The notes beneath the pieces were generated by a model. The model saw only the letters and a program-made list of their open reading frames with translations. It was not told the DNA's origin and searched no databases. DNA of 40,027 nucleotides, taken from the NCBI RefSeq assembly GCF_022410535.1, contig NZ_JAKNBL010000027.1, positions 1 to 40,027 on the forward strand, given 5' to 3'. This document shows, one piece after another, positions 31,888 to 40,027 of this stretch. Position numbers and translations under genes: made by a program. Source of the DNA: Pelotomaculum terephthalicicum JT (GTDB lineage Bacteria; Bacillota; Desulfotomaculia; Desulfotomaculales; Pelotomaculaceae). The stretch's first letter is position 1. Every line of letters starts with the position of its first letter.

Positions 31888-33063
31888 ATGAGAATATGTG
31901 TAGTGGGTTCTTCCAAAAAGTTTTTCAGCGGCATCTCCGCTTATACGATTGTGATGGCAAACGCCTTTGCGGAGCAGGGGCATAAGGTGTCCGTCATATT
32001 GCTGCAAAATCTGGTGCCCTTGTTTTTATACCCGGGCCGGGATCGTGTCGGCAAAGGAGAATACACAATAGATTTCCGTCCCGAAATAGAGGTCTATAAC
32101 GGTATGGACTGGAATGCTCCCGCATCCTGGATAGGAGCGCAACGGTTTCTGTCACGCCAAAAGCCGGATGCCATTATAATGCATTGGTGGACATCCTCTG
32201 TGGCGCATATGCAGTTTTTTTTAGCCGTATCCAGGCGTATGAACGGCATTAGACCCAAGCTTATTCTTGAAATGCATGAAGTGGTGGACACCTTGGAGGA
32301 AAAAATATTTCCGATCCGGGTTTATTCCAGGGTGGGCGGGAAAGCGTTAATCAGAGCGTGCGACGGTTACACGGCCCACTCTGAGGAGGCCAGGCAGGCC
32401 ATTATGAAAACTTATAAGCTGGCCGGGGAAAAAATAAATGTCGTTCCCCATGGACCTTACAATATGTATGAAACATTGGACAGGGAGCTTGCCAGACAAG
32501 AAATTAATTTAAAGGGGTTTACCATTCTTTATTTTGGGATGATCCGCCAGTATAAAGGAGTGTCCTTATTAGTGAAGGCGTTTAACAATATATCGCCGGA
32601 ATCGGCTAACAATATGCACCTGGTCATCGCCGGCGAGAACTGGGGTGACGATACGGAGCTGGCGCAGGTTCTGGAGAATACACCGCACAAAGACAGAATT
32701 ATCTACAAGCCGGAATTTATACCTGACGAGGCTGTTCCCAAGCTCTTTACCGCGGCCGACGTGGTGGTATTGCCTTACTGGCGAACCTGCGGCAGCGGGG
32801 TAATAAATATCGCGGTGGCTCAAGGCAAACCGGTGATTACAGCGGAGCTTGACACCCTGGTTGAGTGTCTTGAGGGGTATGGCGGAGCAAGGTTCTTTCC
32901 AGTAGGAAATGTTGACGCCTTGCGTGACGGTCTTCTGGAGGCTTATGAAAATTGGGTGGTGAACGGAGTCCAGAACTACCGGTTTACGGGTACTTCCTGG
33001 GAAGCCATCGTGAAAAAATATGAAGACATCATCGGAGAAATGGCCAAGCGCGAGCGCGGCTAA
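31888..33063 (+). CDS. Family 4 glycosyltransferase
   Basis: This 391-residue GT-B enzyme begins RICVVGSSKKFFSGISAYT and has IIMHWWTSSVAHMQFFLA, LEMHEVVDTLEEK, NVVPHGPYNMYE, ILYFGMIRQYKGVSLLVKA, and VVVLPYWRTCGSGVINIAVA in the donor lobe. It probably adds a sugar to a lipid-linked or lipid acceptor. ATG 31888 is preceded by AAGAGGAT at 31873-31880; a TTG 27 nt upstream also reads in frame but has no ribosome site. It sits between the GT2 and the radical SAM gene in the agr-linked operon. Confidence 0.85.
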   Translation: MRICVVGSSKKFFSGISAYTIVMANAFAEQGHKVSVILLQNLVPLFLYPGRDRVGKGEYTIDFRPEIEVYNGMDWNAPASWIGAQRFLSRQKPDAIIMHWWTSSVAHMQFFLAVSRRMNGIRPKLILEMHEVVDTLEEKIFPIRVYSRVGGKALIRACDGYTAHSEEARQAIMKTYKLAGEKINVVPHGPYNMYETLDRELARQEINLKGFTILYFGMIRQYKGVSLLVKAFNNISPESANNMHLVIAGENWGDDTELAQVLENTPHKDRIIYKPEFIPDEAVPKLFTAADVVVLPYWRTCGSGVINIAVAQGKPVITAELDTLVECLEGYGGARFFPVGNVDALRDGLLEAYENWVVNGVQNYRFTGTSWEAIVKKYEDIIGEMAKRERG

Positions 33064-33096
33064 AAGGTAATTCATGATTGAAAGGATTACGAAAAA

Positions 33097-34245
33097 ATGC
33101 TAAAAATCAGCTTTATGACGGAAGTAGGTCACCGCCTGGCACGCTATAAGGCCCAAAGCCTACTGGGCTTTCCGCAAACGCGGCCTTTAAGCCTCACAGT
33201 CAGCATTACGCAGAAATGCAACAGCAGGTGCAAGACCTGCAATATCTGGAAGGACCCCAGGAATGAGCAGCCCGGTAAAGAACTTACTCTCGACGAATAT
33301 GACAAGATTTTTCGGAGTATCGGACGGTCCGTGATCTGGTATACCTTGAGTGGCGGGGAGCCTTTCCTGAGGAAGGATATTGTTGAGATTGTCAGATCGA
33401 TTATCAAAAACTCGGCTCCCAAGGTGCTGATTATTCCTACGAACGGCCTGCTGGTTGACCGGATTGTCAGGGAAACAGAGCGTATTTTAAGCATTCTTCC
33501 ATTGCATGCCACCTTAATTATCAATTTATCGCTTGACGGGATTGGGGAAAGGCATGACGAAATAAGGGGCGTACCCGGAAATTTCGCAAGGTTCATGAAG
33601 ACTTTTAACGCTTTGAAAGAGCTGAAAAAAACCTATCCTCACTCCTTTGAGCTGGGAGTGCACAGCGTTGTTTCCAAATTCAATGTGGAGAAGATATTGG
33701 AGCTATTTGACTATGTCAAAAAACGTTTAGTCCCGGACTCCTATATTTGCGAGATTGCTGAAAACAGGGAGGAGTTGCTGAACGTAACCGACCATATCGC
33801 GCCGTCAATCGACCTTTACGAAAGAACAATCCGTCCTTTACAGCATGAAATCAGGGAAAGCCTGCTGCGGAATAAAGGCATTACCGGCCTGATCCAGGCT
33901 TTCAGGCTAAAATACTATGATTATGTCATTACGGAAATGAGAGAGAAAAGAAGAATCATACCCTGCTACGCAGGTCGTGTCTCGGCGCAGATATCGCCCT
34001 GGGGGGATGTCTGGCCCTGCTGCATATTGGCCTATAAGGCGGATATGGGCAATCTCAGGGATTTTGACCTGGACTTCAACAAGTTCTGGCACTCCGCAAA
34101 GGCGGCTCAGGTAAGGAATCAGGTGTTTAAGGGAGACTGCTACTGTCCCATGGCCAATGTGCACTACACAAACATGACGCTTACTCCAAAGGCGATGATG
34201 GGAGTCATGGGCAATTATCTTGGGGCCAGGATGGGTATGAAATAA
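33097..34245 (+). CDS. Radical SAM/SPASM protein
   Basis: This 382-residue protein has the radical SAM cluster motif CNSRCKTC (Cys41, Cys45, Cys48), a YTLSGGEPFLRKDI strand, the LIINLSLDGIGERHDEIRG barrel segment (motif LSLDG and RG), and a C-terminal Cys-rich region with CYAGRVSAQISPWGDVWPCC and CYCP that suits SPASM-type auxiliary clusters. Such enzymes modify peptides, sugars or lipids. The nearby glycosyltransferases point to glycan or lipid chemistry, but a peptide target cannot be excluded. ATG 33097 follows AAAGGATTACG. Substrate unknown. Confidence 0.87.
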   Translation: MLKISFMTEVGHRLARYKAQSLLGFPQTRPLSLTVSITQKCNSRCKTCNIWKDPRNEQPGKELTLDEYDKIFRSIGRSVIWYTLSGGEPFLRKDIVEIVRSIIKNSAPKVLIIPTNGLLVDRIVRETERILSILPLHATLIINLSLDGIGERHDEIRGVPGNFARFMKTFNALKELKKTYPHSFELGVHSVVSKFNVEKILELFDYVKKRLVPDSYICEIAENREELLNVTDHIAPSIDLYERTIRPLQHEIRESLLRNKGITGLIQAFRLKYYDYVITEMREKRRIIPCYAGRVSAQISPWGDVWPCCILAYKADMGNLRDFDLDFNKFWHSAKAAQVRNQVFKGDCYCPMANVHYTNMTLTPKAMMGVMGNYLGARMGMK

Positions 34246-34264
34246 AGGTTTGGGGTGCGGTGCA

Positions 34265-35257
34265 ATGAGTAGGATATTCCTTACGGGCACCACTGGTTTT
34301 ATCGGCGGTCACCTGGTCAGACACCTGGCCAGGCGGGGTGAACAGGTCACCTGCCTGGTTAGAAAAGAGAATGCCTTGAAAGGGTCTCCGCATATTAAGC
34401 TGCTGAAAGAAGAGCTGGGTGCTTTGTGCGACCGGGAGCTTGCCTGCAGGTTAATCAGCGGGCACGATTACGTTATCCACTGCGCGGCTATCCGCGGGGA
34501 GATGAGACTGCCCTGGTCGGATTATTTCAAGATAAACGTTGACGCCACCTGTTCCTTGCTTGAAGCAGCCGGGCGGGCGGGCGTAAAAAAATTTTTGTAC
34601 CTGAGCAGCGTCGGGGTCTTGGGCACAATGCCGCTGCGCCTGCCTGCCAGTGAAGACACCCCGTATAATCCCGATAGCAATTACCACAGGTCAAAAGCAC
34701 TGGCCGAAAAGCAGGTCATAGAATGCTCTAGCAGTGGTCTTGATACGGTGGTGATACGTCCTTCCATCACTTATGGACCTGAGGACAACGGGTTTTTATT
34801 AAGGATAATCCGCATGGCTGAAAAAGGTTACTTCCCTTTAATCAGCGGGGGGAAAAATAAAATTCACCTTACCTATGTCGATGGTCTGGTCGACGCTATG
34901 GTAAAAGCGCTTGATTCATCTTTGGGAAGTGGAAAAAGGGTTTATACAATTGTTGATTCACAGCCCATTTGCTTTAAAGAGTTGATTGAAATGATCGCCG
35001 ACAGTTTGGGACGCAAGGTAAAAATTATTAACATTCCCTCAAAAACACTGTTATTCCTGGGCACACGGAGTTATGACGCCATCCTTGGACCGGTTAAAAA
35101 AAGTCCCTCTTTAACCATGAGCGCCAAGATTTTAGCTTTACCGTGGTATTACGATGCCGGCAGGGCCAAAAGAGAATTGTCTTACACGCCTTTCGACACG
35201 CGGAAACGTGTTCCCGAAACAGTGCGGTGGCTTAAAGAAAACGGATGGCTAAATTAG
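34265..35257 (+). CDS. NAD-dependent epimerase/dehydratase (extended SDR)
   Basis: This 330-residue protein has the Rossmann motif FLTGTTGFIGGHLV, HCAAI, the strand FLYLSSVGVLG, the catalytic Tyr and Lys in NYHRSKALAEKQ, and VIRPSITYGPEDNGF. Unlike the SDR at 3862 the YxxxK pair is intact. It could epimerise or reduce a sugar nucleotide or a lipid-linked sugar (some relatives act on sterols or flavonoids). ATG 34265 follows GGGGTGCGG; a TTG at 34250 is in frame but lies inside the ribosome site region. It begins 19 bp after the radical SAM gene. Confidence 0.84.
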   Translation: MSRIFLTGTTGFIGGHLVRHLARRGEQVTCLVRKENALKGSPHIKLLKEELGALCDRELACRLISGHDYVIHCAAIRGEMRLPWSDYFKINVDATCSLLEAAGRAGVKKFLYLSSVGVLGTMPLRLPASEDTPYNPDSNYHRSKALAEKQVIECSSSGLDTVVIRPSITYGPEDNGFLLRIIRMAEKGYFPLISGGKNKIHLTYVDGLVDAMVKALDSSLGSGKRVYTIVDSQPICFKELIEMIADSLGRKVKIINIPSKTLLFLGTRSYDAILGPVKKSPSLTMSAKILALPWYYDAGRAKRELSYTPFDTRKRVPETVRWLKENGWLN

Positions 35258-35273
35258 CAGAGGAGTAAAGTTA

Positions 35274-35942
35274 ATGATCAGTGAACAAATCCCGGTAACT
35301 CCGGATGATAATCTTATCCAGTTCGGAATGTTGTATGAGAAATACATATTCAGCAAGATCGTACGCGATTTAGTGGCGAAGTATAAAATCAAAAGCGTCT
35401 GTGAATTTCCCTGCAACCAGTTAATGGGTAAGGATAACAACGAGTATTTTAGGGAAAACGGTTGCGAAGTCGACCGGTATCGGTTATATCCTGAAGGCAA
35501 TACAAAAAAATATGACCTGATTTGGAATTTTTGTGAATTTGAAAACTGCCCGTCCTCTCAATACCTGGTCTCAAAGATGAAGAATTTATCCAGGAGCTAT
35601 CTCCTGGTGATTACTCAGAACCGGTATAATGTGCTGCTTTTGCATTACTGGTATCATGTGTACAAAGGGACAGCCTGGGATCACGGCGTGTTGTCAAAAA
35701 TGAATAATACCCCCATCAAAAGAGAGTTTCGGCGTCAAAACATAGAGGTGCTCAAAGTGGGTGCTTTTGACGTGCCCTGGTTTGTGTTGGATTTTTATGA
35801 GGGAGGGAAATTTTTTAGGGGTATGGCGCCTAAAACTATGATTAAAACCCAGGATATAAAAGAAAGTTTTTTTGAAAAACTGCCCAAACCGTTTAAATTG
35901 CTGCTGGCTCACCACCATTATGTACTGGGACGAAGGGGGTAG
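35274..35942 (+). CDS. Methyltransferase-like protein with degenerate SAM motif
   Basis: This 222-residue protein has the general order of a class I methyltransferase: a helix (LYEKYIFSKIVRDLVAKYK), strand VCEFPCNQLMGKDNNEYF in the place of motif I, then KYDLIWNFCEFENCP and LVITQNRYNVLLLHYWYHVY. Motif I normally reads E-x-G-x-G-x-G; here the glycines are missing. It may use a different cofactor, bind without catalysis, or belong to an unrelated family. I cannot name one. ATG 35274 is preceded by GAGGAGTAAAG. It sits between the epimerase and a GT4, so a role in glycan tailoring is likely. Confidence 0.55.
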   Translation: MISEQIPVTPDDNLIQFGMLYEKYIFSKIVRDLVAKYKIKSVCEFPCNQLMGKDNNEYFRENGCEVDRYRLYPEGNTKKYDLIWNFCEFENCPSSQYLVSKMKNLSRSYLLVITQNRYNVLLLHYWYHVYKGTAWDHGVLSKMNNTPIKREFRRQNIEVLKVGAFDVPWFVLDFYEGGKFFRGMAPKTMIKTQDIKESFFEKLPKPFKLLLAHHHYVLGRRG

Positions 35943-35945
35943 AGC

Positions 35946-37130
35946 ATGAAAATATTAATGGTGTTGGATGCAAATGACGGCCGGGGCATGTACAGGCACG
36001 GATATATCCTGGCAAAAGAGCTGGCCATACTAAAGCACAAGGTCAGCATTGTTTATATCGACCCGGAAGAAAGCGTCAGTCACGAGGATAATGTAAAAGT
36101 CTACAAGATATGCGGGTTTGTTCAAAAGTTTGGCTTTCTCTACGCGCAGAGCAATGTCAGGCACCATGCCCCGGTTCCTGACGGTGTGGTGGTGAAAAAG
36201 CTTGAGGGGATAATCGAAGCTGAGCAGCCTGATCTGATCCACGTGCACGGATGGGTGCTTTATTCGGTGGCAAAGTTGAAGTCAAAATTCAAGGTGCCCC
36301 TGATTACTACCTTACATGATTACGGCTACTTTTGCCCCACTAAAACTTTATTAAGGGACAACAGGCATTTGTGTGAACAGCACTCTTTAAACGGTTGCTT
36401 GAACTGCGGCAAAAAGTTTTATGGCGTGGCGAAAGACCTTCTTACCCTCTATGGCGTCAGAACGCACCATAATCTCTTGAACTCATCGGTGGATAAATAT
36501 ATTGCCGTCAGTTCTTATGTGAAACAAAGATATGTGAGCGCCGGATTTCCGGAAGAGAAGATTACCGTTATACCTAATTTCTATAATCCGGCAGAGATGG
36601 CCCAAGGAACAAATGATCATGTCAACGAGCTGCCGGAAGACTTTATTCTCTATGTCGGTGAGTTTACTCCTTTTAAAGGTGTTGATATATTAGCGGAAGC
36701 TTTCAGCGGAATAAAGACGAAGACAAAACTCGTTTTGATGGGCAGGCCGAAGTATGCCGGCCTGCGAAAGGATAATATTATCGTATTTGAAAATCCCCCC
36801 AGAAAATTAGTTGTAACAGCTTTTAAGAAATGCAGGTTTGTGGTAATTCCCTCTATATGGGCCGATCCCTGTCCAACTGTGGCATTTGAAGCGATGGCTT
36901 GCGGAAAGGCGATTGTGGCATCTAATATTGGCGGCTTGCAAGATATTGTGAAGAATAATAAAACTGGGATTCTAGTTGAACCTGGTGATAAGGGGAAATT
37001 AGCTGATGTGATTGAGTTGTCTTTAAATAAAGGGGATTACTCTGAGAAATTCATTAATAATTTTTTTAAAAAGCATTTTTCTTTGAAAAAAGTTGTCGCT
37101 TCTATTAATGACTATTATCAGCTTGCTTAA
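35946..37130 (+). CDS. Family 4 glycosyltransferase
   Basis: This 394-residue GT-B enzyme begins ILMVLDANDGRGMYRHGYIL and has LIHVHGWVLYSVAKLK, TTLHDYGYFCPTKTLL, a Cys-rich insert CEQHSLNGCLNCGKKF near residue 150 that often occurs in this GT4 subgroup, YIAVSSYVKQRY, VGEFTPFKGVDILAEAF, VIPSIWADPCPTVAFEAMA and GKAIVASNIGG. It would add a sugar in the same pathway as the GT2 and GT4 upstream. ATG 35946 is only 3 bp after the preceding stop, with AAGGGGGTAGAG before it. Confidence 0.88.
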   Translation: MKILMVLDANDGRGMYRHGYILAKELAILKHKVSIVYIDPEESVSHEDNVKVYKICGFVQKFGFLYAQSNVRHHAPVPDGVVVKKLEGIIEAEQPDLIHVHGWVLYSVAKLKSKFKVPLITTLHDYGYFCPTKTLLRDNRHLCEQHSLNGCLNCGKKFYGVAKDLLTLYGVRTHHNLLNSSVDKYIAVSSYVKQRYVSAGFPEEKITVIPNFYNPAEMAQGTNDHVNELPEDFILYVGEFTPFKGVDILAEAFSGIKTKTKLVLMGRPKYAGLRKDNIIVFENPPRKLVVTAFKKCRFVVIPSIWADPCPTVAFEAMACGKAIVASNIGGLQDIVKNNKTGILVEPGDKGKLADVIELSLNKGDYSEKFINNFFKKHFSLKKVVASINDYYQLA

Positions 37131-37176
37131 CCTAAGGTGATAATCTACCGGGTTATGGTTATGGGGAGGGGCCAAA

Positions 37177-38256
37177 ATGATCAGATTAAAAGAATTTGAT
37201 AACATTCGTGGTATAGCAATCATTGCTGTCATCATGATTCATATCGGTGCGGGTATTCTCTTGGTAGAACCATCGACACACACCTTGAAAGTTCCGATGA
37301 GTACATTTTTTGTCTATCACCAATTGACTGGTTTCGCGGTTTCTGCCTTCATTACATGCTCGGGCATATTGCTGTGCATGCGATACAAGGATAAGCAGTT
37401 TAATTATCTCAATTTCGTCGGCTCCCGAAGCCTTATTCTCATTCCGTATGTTATCTGGTCGTTAATCTACCTGGAGTATACCGGCAAACTGGCCGGTATT
37501 TCCAAGGCGGATTTATTCACGGCACTCGGCAACGGAAGCGCCTACTGGCACTTATATTTTATTCCCTTGGTTTACTGCCTCTATTTACTATTCCCTTTAT
37601 TCAGGTTTGTCGTCAGAAAAATTAAAACACCATGGTGGTTGGTATTAGCCTTGGTTCTTCAGCATTACTTCCAAATACGTCTGCAAAATGCCGTCTCAAA
37701 AGAAGTGCTGGACTTTTTTCAGGTGCGGTTCTTCCTATTTCTTTTCCTGGCAGGCTGCTATATCGGGCAGTATTATGATGAATTCAAGGTCTTTATTAAT
37801 AAATATATAAATGCCATTATCGGTTTACTTGGCACGGTACTCCTCTTTAAAATATGCGTTTTTTATTACACCGCATTAGTGCTGAAAAAGACCGTTACAG
37901 AGATTCCCCAGACCGTTACCTTTGAAAATAAACTTTACACCCTGTGCATTATTGTTCTATTTATTTACCTCGCTCCACACCTTAAGAGCAGTCTTTTAGG
38001 CAGATTTGGGGCAAATTCGTTTGGCATATACCTGTCTCATCCCCTTATCTTGAAAATTTTATACGCATTCTTTAAAGAGTTAAACCTAATTAACCTTAGG
38101 AGTGAAGGGGCTTTTGCAGTTCTAGTGATAACACTGTTTGCCAGTTATCTGCTGACAGAAGGACTTAACAGGGTACCACTCGGCTACCTGCTGATAGGGC
38201 GAAATGACAGGCCGATAAATATCCCCTTCCCCGCGCAAAAAAGCGCCTCCGGTTAA
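37177..38256 (+). CDS. Acyltransferase-3 family membrane protein
   Basis: This 359-residue protein has about ten membrane helices and starts with the family hallmark: EFDNIRGIAIIAVIMIHIG, with the conserved Arg and His used in catalysis. It also has FFVYHQLTGFAVSAFITCSG, HLYFIPLVYCLYLLFPLF and a late FGIYLSHPLILKIL. These proteins O-acetylate or otherwise acylate surface sugars. It likely decorates the glycan or glycolipid made by this operon. ATG 37177 follows GGGGAGGGG. It begins 46 bp after the GT4 gene; the gap shows no terminator. Confidence 0.88.
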   Translation: MIRLKEFDNIRGIAIIAVIMIHIGAGILLVEPSTHTLKVPMSTFFVYHQLTGFAVSAFITCSGILLCMRYKDKQFNYLNFVGSRSLILIPYVIWSLIYLEYTGKLAGISKADLFTALGNGSAYWHLYFIPLVYCLYLLFPLFRFVVRKIKTPWWLVLALVLQHYFQIRLQNAVSKEVLDFFQVRFFLFLFLAGCYIGQYYDEFKVFINKYINAIIGLLGTVLLFKICVFYYTALVLKKTVTEIPQTVTFENKLYTLCIIVLFIYLAPHLKSSLLGRFGANSFGIYLSHPLILKILYAFFKELNLINLRSEGAFAVLVITLFASYLLTEGLNRVPLGYLLIGRNDRPINIPFPAQKSASG

Positions 38257-38316
38257 TTATTTTTCCAAAGCCCCATACCGTTTGCTAAATGCGATTTCGA
38301 TGAGGAGGGCCTTAAA

Positions 38317-39903
38317 CTGGTTATAAAAAGACTTCCCGCGCTAGTAGCCTTGATTATTTTTCTTGCGGCTGTTTGCTTGCCCTATTACCTGCAATATGCC
38401 GAGCCATATTTCTCTCCCAGCGTGATCAATGGCATCAACATATATGAAAACAGTCATATTGTTGACTCCAGCGATTTGAAATTAGCGCAAAAGAGACTTG
38501 CCAGCGACTTGGAAATAGAAGAGTCTTACCCTTTGCCCGGTATACTTCATGCTGTTTTGATCTCTGTCACGGGACTGCCGTATGAGAAGGTGGCTTACAT
38601 ACCTGTTGCCGGATTAGGCAGCCTATTATTCTTCGTGTTGGCCAGATACGTGTTATCTAGTAAGAGTAACGGCTACGCATTGTTATTGGCCATGACCTAC
38701 TTCGGATTGAATGTATTCACGAACTTTCAGGCTTTAACGAATGGCAGAGCCATTCTGGGGGCCATAGTGTTGGTTCTCTTTGTAATTAGTTTTATCCGGC
38801 TTTTAGAGAGTCCGGGAGAGAAAATCTTTCCATGGTTGATTACATGTTTGATTTCCGCCGCCATGGCTGGAGGGACCTATTACACCGCCACATTGGCAAT
38901 TATTATTGTAATAATTATTAGCTTCGCAGCTACTAAGAACAAGTTTCGGGTTATTTCACGCGGTAACGTTGCCCTGCCACGGGGGATTTCCACCTTGGTA
39001 TTAGCCATTTTTTTGTTCCTCTCGCCTCCGATACTCGCCAGGGAGATGCCTGCTCTAAGTATTCAAGAATTTTTAAATCACACCCTGGATGCGATTCGCG
39101 CGAGATTAGGAGCGGAAAATACCGGTTTGCAAGGAATCCTCCTGGGAACCGACTTGATGAGCCAAATGCGGTTATGGAGTTTGCGATTAATAATATTGAT
39201 GTCTGCAGTTTCTATGGTGCTAATCGTTGCCAGCGGAATCCGCAGCCCGGAAAAACGGAATTCACGTCAATGGTTGTATACCATTATCGTATTCGGCACA
39301 TGCTGTACCGCGTTGCCATATTTGTTGAAAACGTCTATCATTTCGACGCGATTCCTCGTAGCTTTTGGGTTTCTCTGTGCTTTAAGCATCATTTGCAACC
39401 TCAAAAAACATAAAATGATCTTCAGCTCGATTGTTATCGGTCTGGTGCTCATCGTCTCCGTTGCCAGCCTGAGTTTTTCCTTGCAAAAAGGCGGTTCTTT
39501 TGGTGCAAAACCTTACGCTGTCGACAAGGTCCGGCCGGTGGCAGCCTACCTGTCGCAAAATGTTGACGCCGGCTTGATAGCCGCGGACGCCGGTTACGCG
39601 TCAAACTTGTGGATACTGCTTGCAGATGAGAAAAGAAACTATAAAGTTAACGTATCACCTCTGGTAAAAGATGCGCTTACTTTAAAAGACGCTCAGGATG
39701 GTTCAGCGGCGCCTCTCCTTGATGCTCTCAAGCGCAGGGGAGCGGGGTACTTATTGATAAATACCGACGACAGGCCGTTTTTTGGCGATACCTGGGGGTA
39801 TTCGGTAAATTTGCGTCGTGGTAAATGGCTGGAATCTTTACCTCTTGATGCGGTTTATGATGACGGCAGATTTCTCCTGTATAGAAACGTAGACATCAAG
39901 TAA
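38317..39903 (+). CDS. Large membrane protein, possible GT-C-like, with probable CTG start
   Basis: This protein of about 528 residues has ten or more membrane helices and a C-terminal soluble domain (about residues 400-525; RPVAAYLSQNVDAGLIAADA, LLDALKRRGAGYLLINTDDR). The first extracytoplasmic loop (EPYFSPSVINGINIYENS) is long, as in GT-C transferases, but I see no clear DD or DE catalytic motif. AGGAGG at 38303-38308 lies 8 nt before CTG 38317; starting there adds VIKRLPALVALIIF and completes the first helix. The TTG at 38350 has no ribosome site. It may transfer sugars from polyprenyl phosphates made by the GT2; this is inference. Confidence 0.7.
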   Translation: MVIKRLPALVALIIFLAAVCLPYYLQYAEPYFSPSVINGINIYENSHIVDSSDLKLAQKRLASDLEIEESYPLPGILHAVLISVTGLPYEKVAYIPVAGLGSLLFFVLARYVLSSKSNGYALLLAMTYFGLNVFTNFQALTNGRAILGAIVLVLFVISFIRLLESPGEKIFPWLITCLISAAMAGGTYYTATLAIIIVIIISFAATKNKFRVISRGNVALPRGISTLVLAIFLFLSPPILAREMPALSIQEFLNHTLDAIRARLGAENTGLQGILLGTDLMSQMRLWSLRLIILMSAVSMVLIVASGIRSPEKRNSRQWLYTIIVFGTCCTALPYLLKTSIISTRFLVAFGFLCALSIICNLKKHKMIFSSIVIGLVLIVSVASLSFSLQKGGSFGAKPYAVDKVRPVAAYLSQNVDAGLIAADAGYASNLWILLADEKRNYKVNVSPLVKDALTLKDAQDGSAAPLLDALKRRGAGYLLINTDDRPFFGDTWGYSVNLRRGKWLESLPLDAVYDDGRFLLYRNVDIK

Positions 39904-39921
39904 ATAGGCTCTCGGCATTAG

Positions 39922-40027
39922 ATGGGAGGAATCATTAAATCTGGAATAAAGCAACTGGAAATTCTGGCATGCCAGGCTAAAAAGACTGTCCTTTTCACGA
40001 CATTCCTAAAAATGGGCATGGCAAAGA
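39922..40027 (+). CDS. Partial unknown gene cut by the window end
   Basis: An open frame runs from ATG 39922 to the edge (35 codons): it contains SGIKQLEILACQAKKTVLFT and ends MGMAK. A GGGAGGA at 39924-39930 lies just inside it, so the true start could instead be a rare ATT/ATC or CTG at about 39931-39941. It follows the preceding stop by 18 bp and probably continues the operon. Too little is present to name a family. Confidence 0.4.
   Translation, partial: MGGIIKSGIKQLEILACQAKKTVLFTTFLKMGMAK

Overview
The window looks like chromosomal DNA from a spore-former-type Firmicute (Clostridia), perhaps a Peptococcaceae member such as Pelotomaculum or Desulfotomaculum; this placement is inferred from gene content and is not proven. 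Supporting signs are an S-layer-homology protein, strong AGGAGG-type ribosome sites with frequent GTG/TTG starts, a Spo0F-like receiver, an agr-type peptide quorum-sensing cassette, a DUF3892 protein and short REP-like palindromes. I see no rRNA, tRNA, CRISPR array, transposase or phage genes. Nearly all genes are on the + strand.

Region 1 (1-23005) is a large exopolysaccharide locus. It encodes an SLH-anchored polysaccharide deacetylase, a YdcF-like protein, a FemAB/GNAT-like transferase, a small PglC/EpsL-type phosphoglycosyl transferase, sugar epimerases, a D-glucuronyl C5-epimerase-like protein, UDP-GlcNAc 2-epimerase, four GT4 glycosyltransferases, a Wzy-type polymerase, a secreted alpha-toroid protein with a carbohydrate-binding domain, and a Wzz-like protein. 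An acetyltransferase, oxidoreductase and aminotransferase trio, together with the 2-epimerase, resembles the Wbp/Wlb route to diacetamido-uronic acids. Inside the locus lies a signalling pair: a REC-GGDEF diguanylate cyclase followed 3 bp later by a PAS-PAS hybrid histidine kinase. No Wzx flippase and no UDP-GlcNAc dehydrogenase were found.

Region 2 (23016-24063) holds two minus-strand genes, a membrane-anchored protein of unknown function and a DUF3892 protein, with a shared bidirectional terminator at its left edge.

Region 3 (24150-29374) is the most interesting part. It contains a complete agrCBDA-like cassette with a 43-residue AgrD missed by ordinary ORF length cut-offs (predicted ring CFFWF). 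Three promoters, upstream of the DUF1616/CPBP-protease pair, of agrC and of the 29.5-39.9 kb operon, each carry three copies of a GACAAG-like box spaced exactly 21 bp apart, as expected for a LytTR regulator such as the encoded AgrA. Upstream of agrC there is also a recognisable GEMM-I (c-di-GMP-I) riboswitch followed by a strong hairpin. The cassette may therefore take both a quorum signal and a c-di-GMP signal.

Region 4 (29380-40027) is the presumed quorum-controlled operon. It encodes an 87-residue two-helix membrane protein, a geranylgeranyl-reductase-family flavoprotein, a GT2, two GT4 enzymes, a radical SAM/SPASM protein, an NAD-dependent epimerase, a degenerate methyltransferase-like protein, an acyltransferase-3 membrane protein, a large membrane protein with a probable CTG start, and one gene cut by the window edge. 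The set suggests assembly and modification of a lipid-linked glycan or glycolipid at the cell envelope under agr control.
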